Shown: piece by piece, positions 1-8,934 of the stretch
Layout of the letters: every line of letters starts with the position of its first letter
Position numbering within the stretch: the stretch's first letter is position 1
The notes under the pieces: generated by a model
Told to the model about the DNA's origin: nothing
Seen by the model: only the letters and a program-made list of their open reading frames with translations
Database searches by the model: none
NCBI GenBank assembly: GCA_965261585.1
Contig: CBDHDN010000009.1
Span: 1 to 44,379 of the forward strand
Direction of reading: 5' to 3'
Origin: CBDHDN01 sp965261585
GTDB taxonomy: Bacteria > Pseudomonadota > Alphaproteobacteria > UBA6615
DNA: 44,379 nt
Made by a program: the position numbers and the translations under genes

Positions 1-704
1 TCGGCCGCGGCGCGTGTCGCCGGCCCCCGTCGCCGACGCGCCGAGCGCTTCGGTTCGACCGCTGCCGGTATCAGCACCTTTGGCAGCCTGGCCGCCACCC
101 TCCGCCTCTTCGGCCTCCTCGGCCGCCACGAGCGCGTCCAACAGGGCTCGGGTCCCACTGCTGACATCAGCGCCGGTCGGGTCAGGCGCTGCCAAGGGTG
201 GCACCGCCACGGGTGGCGCAGCCGCTGGCGGCACAGCCGCTGGCGGCGCCACCGTCGGGTTCACCGCGGCAGTCGCCGTCGGCTCGCCGCCGGCGCTGCT
301 GCTATCCCCGCGCCGGGCCGGCGTTTGGCCGCCACGCCGGCTGTCGGCCCGGGCGCGGCCTTCTCAGGCTCTGCCTCGGCAGTCGCGGCCGGTGCACGGG
401 CCGCCGTCTGGGGCGCGGGCTCTGCAAGGGGGGCGTCGGCTTCGGCCGGTGCGGGGATGGCAACCGCGGGAGCCTCGACCGGCGGCGCGGCGACGACGCC
501 TTGCTCCGGTTCGGTCGGGGCAGGCGGGACCGGCGTCACCCACGGTGCCGGCGCCGGTTCCGGAGCCGCCACAGGGGCGGTGGACGGCGCGGTAGACGTG
601 GCCGTCAGCTGATCGGTGTCGTCCGGTCGTTGCAAATATACAAAGAAACCGATGGCGACTGCCGCAACAACCCCGACTCCGGCAAATATAAGCGGGCGAT
701 TCAC
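1..704 (-). pseudogene. Membrane-anchored Pro/Ala-rich protein, frameshifted and cut by the window edge
   Basis: The N terminus (start MNRPLIFAG at 704) has one membrane segment of about 18 residues followed by a Pro/Ala/Glu-rich linker, an architecture usual for inner-membrane-anchored periplasmic proteins with a C-terminal LysM or similar cell-wall domain. The first frame stops at 261. A second minus-strand frame overlaps it from about position 290 and runs open to the window start, reading VNPTVAPPAAVPPAAAPP and then a helical stretch ALLDALVAAEEAEEAE. This matches the composition of the first part, so one gene with a frameshift around 290-340 is likely. No LysM domain is visible because the gene leaves the window. 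It is divergent from the LOG gene. Family assignment is inference. Confidence 0.5.
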
Positions 705-936
705 TGGCCCTCACGGTAAATATGGACTCACAAAACTGAGTTATACCTTATTACGGGTCTTGAGTCGGTGCAATGTCGGTGCTGTTTACACTTTTGCTCT
801 GATGGACCGGCTATAAGCAGGGCGGGGATGGCGCATCCCGCCGCTTGACAAAGCCGTCAATTCGCGGCGTTGTGCGGCCGTTTCCCTCCGCAGCCCTGTC
901 AGAGTCCCCGTCTCTGCTGACTACGAGACACATCCA
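705..936. other. Divergent intergenic region
   Basis: This stretch lies between two divergent genes and must hold both promoters, but no strong sigma70 pair can be singled out. A 12-mer at 761-772 also occurs at 1651-1662, at the right end of the candidate miniature element. Confidence 0.4.
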
Positions 937-1523
937 ATGGTTGATATTCATTCGCTCTGCGTCTACTGCGGCTCGTCGAGCCGCGGGCCCAAGGGCCACA
1001 AGGAGGCCGCGCGCAAGCTCGGCCGGCTGATGGCCGAGCGGGGCATCAGACTGGTCTATGGCGGCGGCCGGGTCGGCGTGATGGGCACACTGGCCGATGC
1101 CGTGCTCGACGCCGGCGGCGAGGTCATCGGCATCATCCCGCGGTTCCTCGACGAGTACGAGATCGGCCATCGCGATGTGACGCAGCTCGAGGTCGTCGAC
1201 AGCATGCACGAGCGCAAGGCGCGGATGGCCCAGCTGTCGGACGGCTTCGTCGTGCTGCCGGGCGGGCCTGGGGACGCTGGACGAAACCTTCGAGATTGTG
1301 ACTTGGAAGCAGCTGCAGCTACACGATAGACCGATCGTCGTCGTCGACTTGGGCGGCTATTGGCGGCCGCTGCGCGAACTGATCGACGCGATCGTGCGCA
1401 GCAACTATGCCCGGCCCGAGAACGCAGCGCTGCTGCGCTATGTCGACAAGATCGACGACGTGCTGCCGGCGCTGGCGGAGATGCCGGGGCGGGGTGACCA
1501 AGGTCGACGCGAAATGGATGTAA
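937..1523 (+). pseudogene. LOG family protein (TIGR00730, lysine-decarboxylase-like fold), two frameshifts
   Basis: LOG-family proteins hydrolyse cytokinin riboside monophosphate or related nucleotides to base plus phosphoribose. The start MVDIHSLCVYCGSSS, the glycine-rich GIRLVYGGGRVGVMG near residue 45 and the catalytic segment beginning VLPGG are typical. The family motif PGGxGTxxE is broken by one extra G at about 1264-1266; removing it restores PGGLGTLDETFEIVTWKQLQ. A second extra G at about 1484-1487 hides the natural end; removing it gives MPGGVTKVDAKWM and a TAA at 1521-1523. Both lesions are in G runs, so sequencing error is a strong alternative to true decay. Corrected length is about 195 residues, normal for the family. 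Confidence 0.85.
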
Positions 1524-1560
1524 GCAGGGCCAGAGCCACCGGCCAAGCACTTGCGAGCTA

Positions 1561-1663
1561 GTGCACCGATCCAGACAAATGATTCACCGTGCGCTGGAGC
1601 AACCCGTTGTTTTGTATTCAGAATCAGGTTTCCACTGTGACGGCTCTGACTGAGTCGGTGCAC
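1561..1663. mobile_element. Candidate 103-bp miniature inverted-repeat element flanked by TA
   Basis: The ends form an inverted repeat: GTGCACCGATCCAG on the left and GTGCACCGACTCAG as the complement of the right end, 9 exact and 12 of 14 overall. A TA lies on each side (1559-1560 and 1664-1665), as expected for IS630/mariner-type transposition. It contains no coding sequence. The right TA also serves as the left target base pair of the neighbouring IS5 element. No full-length partner with this exact end is in the window. Confidence 0.45.
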
Positions 1664-1665
1664 TA

Positions 1666-2507
1666 GGTCGTGGACTCATAATGCCTGAGCCAGAGTCGGA
1701 TCGATGCGACTGCAATGGCGGCCGAGGAAGTTTCGAGCGAGTTTGTCGTAGCGCGTGGCGATCCGGCGGAAGTGTTTGATCTTGTTGAAGAAGCGCTCGA
1801 CAAGGTTGCGTTGGCGGTAGAGTTCGGGGTCGACCGAGCGTTGGATCTTGCGGCCTCGTTGGGTCGGGATATGCGCCTCGGAGCCGTGGCCGGCGATCAT
1901 CTCGACGATGGCCTTGGCGTCGTAGCCGCGGTCGGCGACGGTGTGGCGTGCCGGTGCGAGCCCGTTGAGCAGCGCTGGGACGCCGGCCTTGTCAGAGCCT
2001 GGCCGGGGCTGACCAGGAAGCGCAGCGGCAGGCCGCGAGCGTCGACCACGGTGTGGATCTTGGTGCTCAGTCCGCCACGAGAACGGCCAATGGCGTGATC
2101 CGGGCCCCCCTTTTTTCCGCCCGCCGCGTGCTGGTGCGCACGCACGATCGAGGTATCGATCAGATGAAGCGAATCCGGCGATTGCGCGGCCAATGTCTCG
2201 AAAACACGCAGCCACACGCCGGCCTTGGCCCAGCGGTTGAAGCGGTTGTAGACGGTCGTGTAGGGGCCATAGCGCTCCGGCAGGTCGCGCCACGGCGAGC
2301 CGGTCCGCAGGATGTAGAAGATGCCGTTCACCACGCGCCGGTCGTCCACCCGCGCAACGCCGCGTGGTTTGTTCGGAAGCAGCGGCGCGATCATCGCCCA
2401 CTCCCGATCGCTCAGATCGAAACGTGCCCATTTGATAGCTCCCCCAGTTCAGGGAGCTTGAATCACATCCGCCCGAAAAGGGGAATCCCCTTTATGGGTA
2501 CAGAACT
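1666..2507 (-). mobile_element. IS5-family element (IS427-like), 842 bp
   Basis: The 16-bp ends GGTCGTGGACTCATAA (left) and AGTTCTGTACCCATAA (complement of the right end) form an imperfect inverted repeat. TA is present on both sides (1664-1665 and 2508-2509), matching the short target duplication of this group. The size fits IS427-like elements. It lies 18 bp before the icd start codon, so icd must be transcribed from within or across the element or from a very short leader. Confidence 0.75.
1676..2431 (-). pseudogene. IS5-family transposase, frame disrupted
   Basis: The transposase reads in two frames. The N-terminal half (MIAPLLPNKPRGVARVDDRR onward, with LIDTSIVRAHQHAAG carrying a catalytic Asp) is one frame, and the C-terminal half (VADRGYDAKAIVEMI, then NLVERFFNKIKHFRRIATRY with the catalytic Glu) is another. 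One base is missing near 1995-2000. An extra G in the run 2427-2429 puts the only upstream ATG out of frame with RFDLSDREWAMIAPL. Members of this IS group can use programmed frameshifting between two overlapping frames, so the internal shift may be natural, but the start lesion would not be. Confidence 0.8.
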
Positions 2508-2525
2508 TAGTTCGGAGGGGCGTTC

Positions 2526-3741
2526 ATGGACAGGATCAAGGTAGCCAAGCCGGTCGTCGAGCTGGACGGCGACGAGATGACCCGCATCATCTGGGCGCGG
2601 ATCAAGGAACGGCTGATCCTGCCATACCTCGATATCGACCTGCTGTATTACGATTTGGGCATCGCCAAGCGCGACAAGACCAACGACCAGATCACGATCG
2701 ACGCCGCCAACGCGATCAAGGAGCACGGCGTCGGCGTCAAATGCGCGACGATCACGCCCGACGAGGCGCGCGTGCGCGAGTTCGACCTGAAGAAGATGTG
2801 GCGGTCGCCGAACGGCACGATCCGCAACATCCTGGGCGGCACCGTGTTTCGCGAGCCGATCATCTGTGCGAACGTACCGCGGCTGGTGCCGGGCTGGACC
2901 AAGCCGATCGTCATCGGCCGCCATGCCTTCGGCGACCAATACCGCGCCACCGACTTCCGCGTCCCGGGCGCGGGCAAGCTGTCCATGATCTTCGTGCCCG
3001 ACAACAACGATGAGCCGATCAGCTACGAAGTCTATGACTTTCCAAGCTCCGGCATCGCCCTCGCCATGTACAACGTCGACGATTCGATCCGCGGCTTCGC
3101 GCGTTCCTGCTTCAACTATGCAATTCAGCTCGGCTACCCGCTCTACCTGTCGACCAAGAACACGATCCTCAAGGCCTATGACGGCCGTTTCAAGGACCTG
3201 TTCCAGGAGATCTTTGAGCAGGAATTCGCCGAGCGCTTCGACGCCGAGGGCCTGACCTACGAGCACCGCTTGATCGACGACATGGTCGCGTCGGCGCTGA
3301 AATGGGAGGGCGGCTTCGTCTGGGCCTGCAAGAACTATGACGGCGACGTGCAGTCGGACACGGTGCCCAGGGCTTCGGCTCGCTCGGCCTGATGACCTCG
3401 GTGCTGCTGACGCCCGACGGCAGGACGGTCGAGGCCGAAGCCGCGCACGGCACGGTGACCCGCCACTTCCGCCAGCACCAGGCGGGCAAGGAGACCTCGA
3501 CCAACCCAATCGCCTCGATCTTCGCCTGGACGCGCGGCCTCAAATACCGCGGCACGTTCGACAAGACCCCGGGCGTGGTGAAGTTCGCCGAGGCGCTGGA
3601 GCGCGTCTGCGTCGGCACCGTCGAGACCGGCTTCATGACCAAGGACCTGGCGCTCCTGATCGGCCCCGACCAGCCGTTGGGCTGACGACCGGCCAGTTCC
3701 TCGACAAGCTCGACGAGAACCTGGCGGCGATGTTGGGTTAA
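2526..3741 (+). pseudogene. icd: NADP-dependent isocitrate dehydrogenase, two frameshifts
   Basis: This is the monomer of the eukaryote-like homodimeric NADP isocitrate dehydrogenase that makes 2-oxoglutarate in the citric acid cycle. The start MDRIKVAKPVVELDGDEMTR follows GGAGGGG. Visible are the substrate segment SPNGTIRNILGGTVFREP (residues about 94-111) and DDMVASALKWEGGFVWACKNYDGDVQSD near residue 275. A missing G near 3364 interrupts the expected DTVAQGFGSLGLMTS, which resumes in the next frame, including AEAAHGTVTRHFR. Two extra bases near 3674-3681 hide the ending DQPWLTTGQFLDKLDENLAAMLG, which stops at 3741. Corrected length is about 404 residues, as expected. A broken icd would be costly, so sequence error is likely unless another copy exists. 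Confidence 0.9.
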
Positions 3742-3748
3742 CGGGCTG

Positions 3749-4170
3749 CTAAGGCGCGGCCGTCGGGTCGCGGTCCTCGCCGAAGCAGATGACGTTGCCG
3801 TCGGGGTCGGCGACCTCGAACTCGCGCATGCCGTAGACCGTGTCCTCGATCGGGCGCGTGACGTTCGCGGCGGCGGCGGTGTATTCGGCATGCAGGGCGT
3901 CCAGGCCGGTGACGTGCACATAGGCCCCTCCCAGACGCCGGGCACGGGCGTTGGCGGACCCTGCCAGACGCCGGGCACGGGCGTTGGCGGACCCTGCCAG
4001 GCGGTAACGAAGAGCACGCTTCTGCCGCGCTCGAAGATACCGAAGCGCGGCGGATCGCCGCCCTCCTCCAGCACCGCATAGCCGAGCTGCTCCGTGTAGT
4101 AGGCGCGGGACCGCGGGTAGTCGCCCGATTTGAGGACCGGTGTGGACCGCAGAAAGGCCGGCTTCGCCAC
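3749..4170 (-). pseudogene. VOC-superfamily (glyoxalase/bleomycin-resistance-like) protein, frameshifted
   Basis: The N-terminal half reads MAKPAFLRSTPVLKSGDYPR then YYTEQLGYAVLEEGGDPPRF, the first beta-alpha-beta-beta-beta unit of a VOC protein. The second half, TGLDALHAEYTA then MREFEVADPDGNVICFGE, is in another frame. The switch is at a run of four C (3925-3928) where one more would restore WEGAYVHVTGLD. A 33-bp in-frame tandem duplication precedes the break. The start lies 2 bp after the alaS stop codon, so the two are probably co-transcribed. It converges on icd (8 bp apart). The substrate is unknown; VOC proteins use a divalent metal for isomerisation, lysis or sequestration. Confidence 0.75.
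3932..3997. repeat. 33-bp perfect tandem duplication within the VOC gene
   Basis: Two identical 33-bp units, 3932-3964 and 3965-3997, encode an 11-residue unit (WQGPPTPVPGV) twice on the minus strand. The unit length keeps the frame. Confidence 0.95.
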
Positions 4171-4172
4171 GC

Positions 4173-6863
4173 CTATCCGCCCAGCGCGTCTTCGATCGCG
4201 GCCAGGGCGCCGGCGGCCCGGGCCGTCTCGGGGCCACCGCCCTGGGCCAGGTCGGGGCGGCCGCCGCCGCCCTTGCCGCCGAGCGCGGCGACGCCGACAC
4301 GCACCAAATCGACGGCACTGAAGCGCGCCGTCAGATCGGCGGTGACGCCGACGACGAGGCTCGCCTTGCCATCGTCGACGGAGGCTACGGCGACGACGCC
4401 GGAGCCGAGCCGTTGCTTCATGGCGTCCGCCATCGAGCGCAACTCCTTGGCCGGAACCCCGTCGAACTGGCGCGCGGCGTAGCTGACACCGGCGACCTGC
4501 TTGGGCGCCGCCTCGGCGCCGTTGTCGCCGCCGAGCGCCAGCTTGCGGCGGGTCTCGGCGAGCTCGCGCTCGAGCCGACGGCGTTCGTCGAGCAGCGCGG
4601 TGACGCGCGCCGGCAGGTCGGCCGGGGCCGCCTTCACGGCCTCGGCGGCGGCATGCAGCAGTTGCTCCTGCGTGGCCAGATGAGCGAGCGCGGCGGCGCC
4701 GGTCAGCGCCTCGATGCGGCGGACGCCGGCGGCGACGGCGCTCTCGCCGACGATCTTGAAGAGGCCGATGTCGCCGGTGCGGCGCACATGAGTGCCGCCA
4801 CAGAGCTCGGTCGAGTACGGCTTGTCCGCCGCGGCCTCGAGCGGTTCCCCCGCACCCATCGAGACGACCCGCACCTCATCGCCGTATTTCTCGCCGAACA
4901 GCGCCAGCGCGCCGGCGTCGATCGCCGCGTCGGGCGCCATCAGCCGCGTCGTGACGCCCGTGTTGGCACGGATCTGATCGTTGACCAGGGCCTCGACGGC
5001 ACGCAGCTCGGCGGCGCTGATCGCGCGCGGCTGGGCGATATCGAAGCGCAGCCGGTCGGGCGCGACGAGCGAGCCCTTCTGGGTCACGTGGTCGCCCAGA
5101 CACTGGCGCAGCGCGCGGTGCAACAGGTGCGTTGCCGAATGGTTGGCGCGCAACAGGTCGCGGCGGCTGGCGTCGATGCGCAGCTGGACAACGTCGCCGA
5201 CCGCGAGCGTGCCCTTCGTGACCGCGCCAAGATGCACGTGGAGATCACCGACCTTCCTTTGCGTATCGCGCACGGCAATCTGTGCGCCGCCGGCCGTCCA
5301 CAGCGTGCCGGTGTCGCCGAGTTGGCCGCCGGCCTCGCCGTAGAATGGCGTCTGGTTGACGACGACGGCGACCACCTGACCGATCGCGGCCGCCTCGACG
5401 CGCCGGCCATCGATGATCAGCGCCTGCACCGCGGCCTCGGCGGACGTCGTGTCGTAGCCGAGGAACTCGCTGGCGCCGACGTCTTGGTGCAGGTCGAACC
5501 AGATCTCCTCGGTCGCCGCCTCGCCCGACCCGACCCAGGCCTTGCGGGCGGCCGCGCGCTGCTCGGCCATCGCTGCATCGAAGCCGGCGACGTCGACGCC
5601 GCGGCCCTCGCCGCGCAAGATGTCCTCGGTCAAATCGAGCGGGAAGCCATAGGTGTCGTAGAGCTTGAACGCGACGTCACCGGGCAGCGCCTGGTCGCCG
5701 CCGAGCCGGCCGGTCGCGTCGGTCAGCAGGCGCAGGCCGCGCTCGAGCGTCTGCTTGAAGCGCTCCTCCTCGAGCTTGAACGTCTCGCTGATGAGCGCTT
5801 CGGCGCGGCCGAGTTCACCATAGGCCTGGCCCATGGTCTGCACCAAAGCCGGCACCAGGCGGTGCAGCAGCGGCTCGCGACAGCCGAGCATGTGGGCATG
5901 GCGCATGGCCCGGCGCATGATGCGGCGCAGCACGTAGCCGCGGCCCTCGTTCGACGGCATGACACCGTCCGCCAGCAGGAAGCTGCAGGCGCGCAAGTGG
6001 TCGGCGATGATGCGATGGCTGACCGCCTGATCGCCATCCGCCGGCACGTTGGAGGCCTCGGCCGACGCCTCGATCAGCGTCCGCAGGCCGTCGGTGTCGT
6101 AGTTGGAGTGCACGCCCTGCAGGATCGCGGCGATGCGCTCGAGGCCCATGCCGGTGTCGATCGACGGCTTCGGCAGATCGACGCGGGTCACGGCGTCGAC
6201 CTGATCGAACTGCATGAACACCAGGTTCCAGAACTCGAGGTAGCGGTCGCCGTCCTCGTCCGCACTGCCCGGCGGGCCACCGGCGAGCGCCTCGCCCTGG
6301 TCGTAGAAGATCTCCGAACAAAAGCCGCACGGCCCCGTCGGTCCCATCGCCCAGAGGTTCTCGTGGTGGCCGATGATGCGCGAGGCGGGCAGGCCCGAGA
6401 TCTTGCGCCACAGCGTCATCGCCTCCTCGTCGTCGGGATGGGTCGTGACCCACAGGCGCCTCTTGGCGAGCCCGAACTCAACGGTGACCAGCATCCAGGC
6501 GAGCTCGATCGCGCGCTCCTTGAAGTAGTCGCCGAACGAGAAATTGCCGAGCATCTCGAAAAACGTGTTATGGCGCGCCGTGTAGCCGACGTTCTCCAGA
6601 TCATTGTGCTTGCCGCCGGCACGCACGCATTTCTGCGCCGTCACGGCGCGCCGGTAGGGCCGCGTCTCGGCGCCGGTGAGGACGTTCTTGAACTGCACCA
6701 TGCCGGCGTTCGTGAACAGCAGCGTCGGGTCGTTGCGCGGGACCAGCGACGCCGACGGCACCCGCGTATGGTCGTGACGGGCGAAGTAGTCGACGAACAT
6801 CGCGCGGATGTCGTTCGAGCGCGAACCGATCATGGACAAACCGGTCATGGGCGAGTTGGTCAT
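4173..6863 (-). CDS. alaS: Alanyl-tRNA synthetase
   Basis: It charges tRNA-Ala with alanine in the cytoplasm. At 896 residues it is the usual length. The class II catalytic core is at the N terminus (SNDIRAMFVDYFARHDHTRV, then SLVPRNDPTLLFTNAGMVQFK, NTFFEMLGNFSFGDYFKE). The editing domain has the zinc-binding histidines in NHSATHLLHRALR and CGGTHVRRTGDIG. The C-Ala oligomerisation domain ends in GGKGGGGRPDLAQGGG. The start at 6863 (MTNSPMTGLSMIGSRSND) was chosen because upstream in-frame codons look non-coding. The order recA-alaS is common in alphaproteobacteria. The frame is intact over 2.7 kb, unlike the genes to its left. Confidence 0.97.
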   Translation of the reverse strand: MTNSPMTGLSMIGSRSNDIRAMFVDYFARHDHTRVPSASLVPRNDPTLLFTNAGMVQFKNVLTGAETRPYRRAVTAQKCVRAGGKHNDLENVGYTARHNTFFEMLGNFSFGDYFKERAIELAWMLVTVEFGLAKRRLWVTTHPDDEEAMTLWRKISGLPASRIIGHHENLWAMGPTGPCGFCSEIFYDQGEALAGGPPGSADEDGDRYLEFWNLVFMQFDQVDAVTRVDLPKPSIDTGMGLERIAAILQGVHSNYDTDGLRTLIEASAEASNVPADGDQAVSHRIIADHLRACSFLLADGVMPSNEGRGYVLRRIMRRAMRHAHMLGCREPLLHRLVPALVQTMGQAYGELGRAEALISETFKLEEERFKQTLERGLRLLTDATGRLGGDQALPGDVAFKLYDTYGFPLDLTEDILRGEGRGVDVAGFDAAMAEQRAAARKAWVGSGEAATEEIWFDLHQDVGASEFLGYDTTSAEAAVQALIIDGRRVEAAAIGQVVAVVVNQTPFYGEAGGQLGDTGTLWTAGGAQIAVRDTQRKVGDLHVHLGAVTKGTLAVGDVVQLRIDASRRDLLRANHSATHLLHRALRQCLGDHVTQKGSLVAPDRLRFDIAQPRAISAAELRAVEALVNDQIRANTGVTTRLMAPDAAIDAGALALFGEKYGDEVRVVSMGAGEPLEAAADKPYSTELCGGTHVRRTGDIGLFKIVGESAVAAGVRRIEALTGAAALAHLATQEQLLHAAAEAVKAAPADLPARVTALLDERRRLERELAETRRKLALGGDNGAEAAPKQVAGVSYAARQFDGVPAKELRSMADAMKQRLGSGVVAVASVDDGKASLVVGVTADLTARFSAVDLVRVGVAALGGKGGGGRPDLAQGGGPETARAAGALAAIEDALGG

Positions 6864-6950
6864 GGCCGTGAATGTATGGGCTGGGCCAGCGCCCGCCAAC
6901 CAGATAGTGCGGCGACCGGCACCCGCGTGGCCATGGCCGACCTGCGCCAT

Positions 6951-6979
6951 GGATCCCTCGTGTCAAGCACGAGGATGAC
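6951..6979. repeat. Intergenic palindromic element (REP-like)
   Basis: CCTCGTG-tcaag-CACGAGG (6956-6974) with GGAT before and ATGAC after has the form of the dispersed palindromes found in alphaproteobacterial intergenic regions. Only one copy is in the window. Confidence 0.5.
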
Positions 6980-7092
6980 ACCCTGGGGGGATCGACGGCC
7001 AACCGCCCGGCCACCGGGGAAGGCCGACGGCGTCCGAACGCCGGCGCACCGTCCCCTCTCCCCTAGCGGCGGGAGGAACCCTGTGGCTCGAT

Positions 7093-7118
7093 GCCGACGG
7101 ATGGTTCCATCCGTCGGC
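7093..7118 (-). terminator. Perfect 10-bp hairpin downstream of recA
   Basis: GCCGACGGAT-ggttcc-ATCCGTCGGC lies 81 bp past the recA stop codon. There is no T run on the recA strand, so termination is only possible; it may instead be a processing or REP-like structure. Confidence 0.4.
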
Positions 7119-7198
7119 TGAATCGACCACCCCGCCTGTTGGTGCTGTGGGCTGGTTCACCCGACGCCCAGGGGTCCCCAAGCGTCAGGATCAGACCA

Positions 7199-8278
<1,080 letters not shown>

Positions 8279-8330
8279 GGCCCCATCCTCCTCGTTATTC
8301 CACAACCCCTGACGAGTCGCAACGAGGCCC

Positions 8331-8358
8331 ACTGTACTTGGTTTGTTCTACCGCACAA
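8331..8358 (-). promoter_or_regulatory. Candidate recA promoter
   Basis: On the minus strand TTGTGC (8353-8358) and TACAGT (8331-8336) are separated by 16 bp and sit about 53 bp upstream of the recA start. Two GAAC half-sites (8345-8348 and 8359-8362) overlap the -35 area, but their 10-bp gap differs from the GAAC-N7-GAAC form known for alphaproteobacterial LexA. Confidence 0.35.
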
Positions 8359-8523
8359 GTTCTTTTTTTGTCCGGATTAGTATACTTGACACATGCAAAC
8401 AGAAAACCGACATTCAGCGGGACAGGCCGGCGCTGAGATTGAGGTCACGCCTGAGATTGAGTCGGACCCGATTTCCTTGGACACAGAATTGGCTTAATCG
8501 AAGTGTCCAAGGAGGACCGGAAC

Positions 8524-8934
8524 ATGACCGATAATTTTGAGAAGAAAGTTGCTGTTGATGGGCCTGTGGTAAATGCGGGCGAGCTTGGCTCGTCCACGTT
8601 TTCCCCAGGCCAGGCTTTGCCGGCAGGCCCGCTGGGACTTGGCCAGCGATGGACGGTGGCGCGCAAGCGTGAGGTCGTTCTGCGGCTTTTGCGTGACGAG
8701 CCGGTGCAACTTCTGTCGCGCCAGTTGGGCGTAGAGATCTTCCGGCTCGAGCAGTGGCGTGAGAAAGCGATCGGCGGGATCGACGCCTCGCTCAAGCAAC
8801 GCAAGGGCGATCCGGTGCAGGCGGAACTGGATAGCGCCATGAAGCGGATCGGAGAGTTGACCATGCAGGTGGAACTGCTGGAGGCCAAGACGGAGACCTT
8901 CGGCCCTTTGGGGCGGCGGAGGTCGCGGCGATGA
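8524..8934 (+). CDS. IS3-like OrfA (helix-turn-helix DNA-binding subunit), copy 1
   Basis: The start MTDNFEKKVAVDGP follows AAGGAGG. The helix-turn-helix region is RKREVVLRLLRDEPVQLLSR then QLGVEIFRLEQWREKAIGG (about residues 43-80). A short leucine-rich coiled coil near the end (MKRIGELTMQVELLEAKTE) is the usual OrfA multimerisation element. The stop overlaps the orfB start in an ATGA, so coupling by re-initiation is likely rather than the classic IS3 slippage. Confidence 0.85.
   Translation: MTDNFEKKVAVDGPVVNAGELGSSTFSPGQALPAGPLGLGQRWTVARKREVVLRLLRDEPVQLLSRQLGVEIFRLEQWREKAIGGIDASLKQRKGDPVQAELDSAMKRIGELTMQVELLEAKTETFGPLGRRRSRR

Larger units (their letters stand above)
6864..7198. other. recA-alaS intergenic region with two palindromes
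   Basis: This 335-bp gap holds no convincing gene. It contains two hairpins, listed separately. The alaS promoter probably lies close to its start but no clear consensus pair is visible. Confidence 0.5.

Noticed and set aside
761..772. Second copy of the miniature element
   Set aside because: Only 12 bases match the right end of the 1561-1663 element and there is no partner repeat or paired TA.
4140..7121. A 993-codon open frame on the plus strand
   Set aside because: It is antisense to alaS, whose protein is unmistakable. Long antisense frames are expected in high-GC DNA.
8345..8362. Canonical LexA box at recA
   Set aside because: The half-sites are present but the gap is 10 rather than 7, so it is reported only as a variant.
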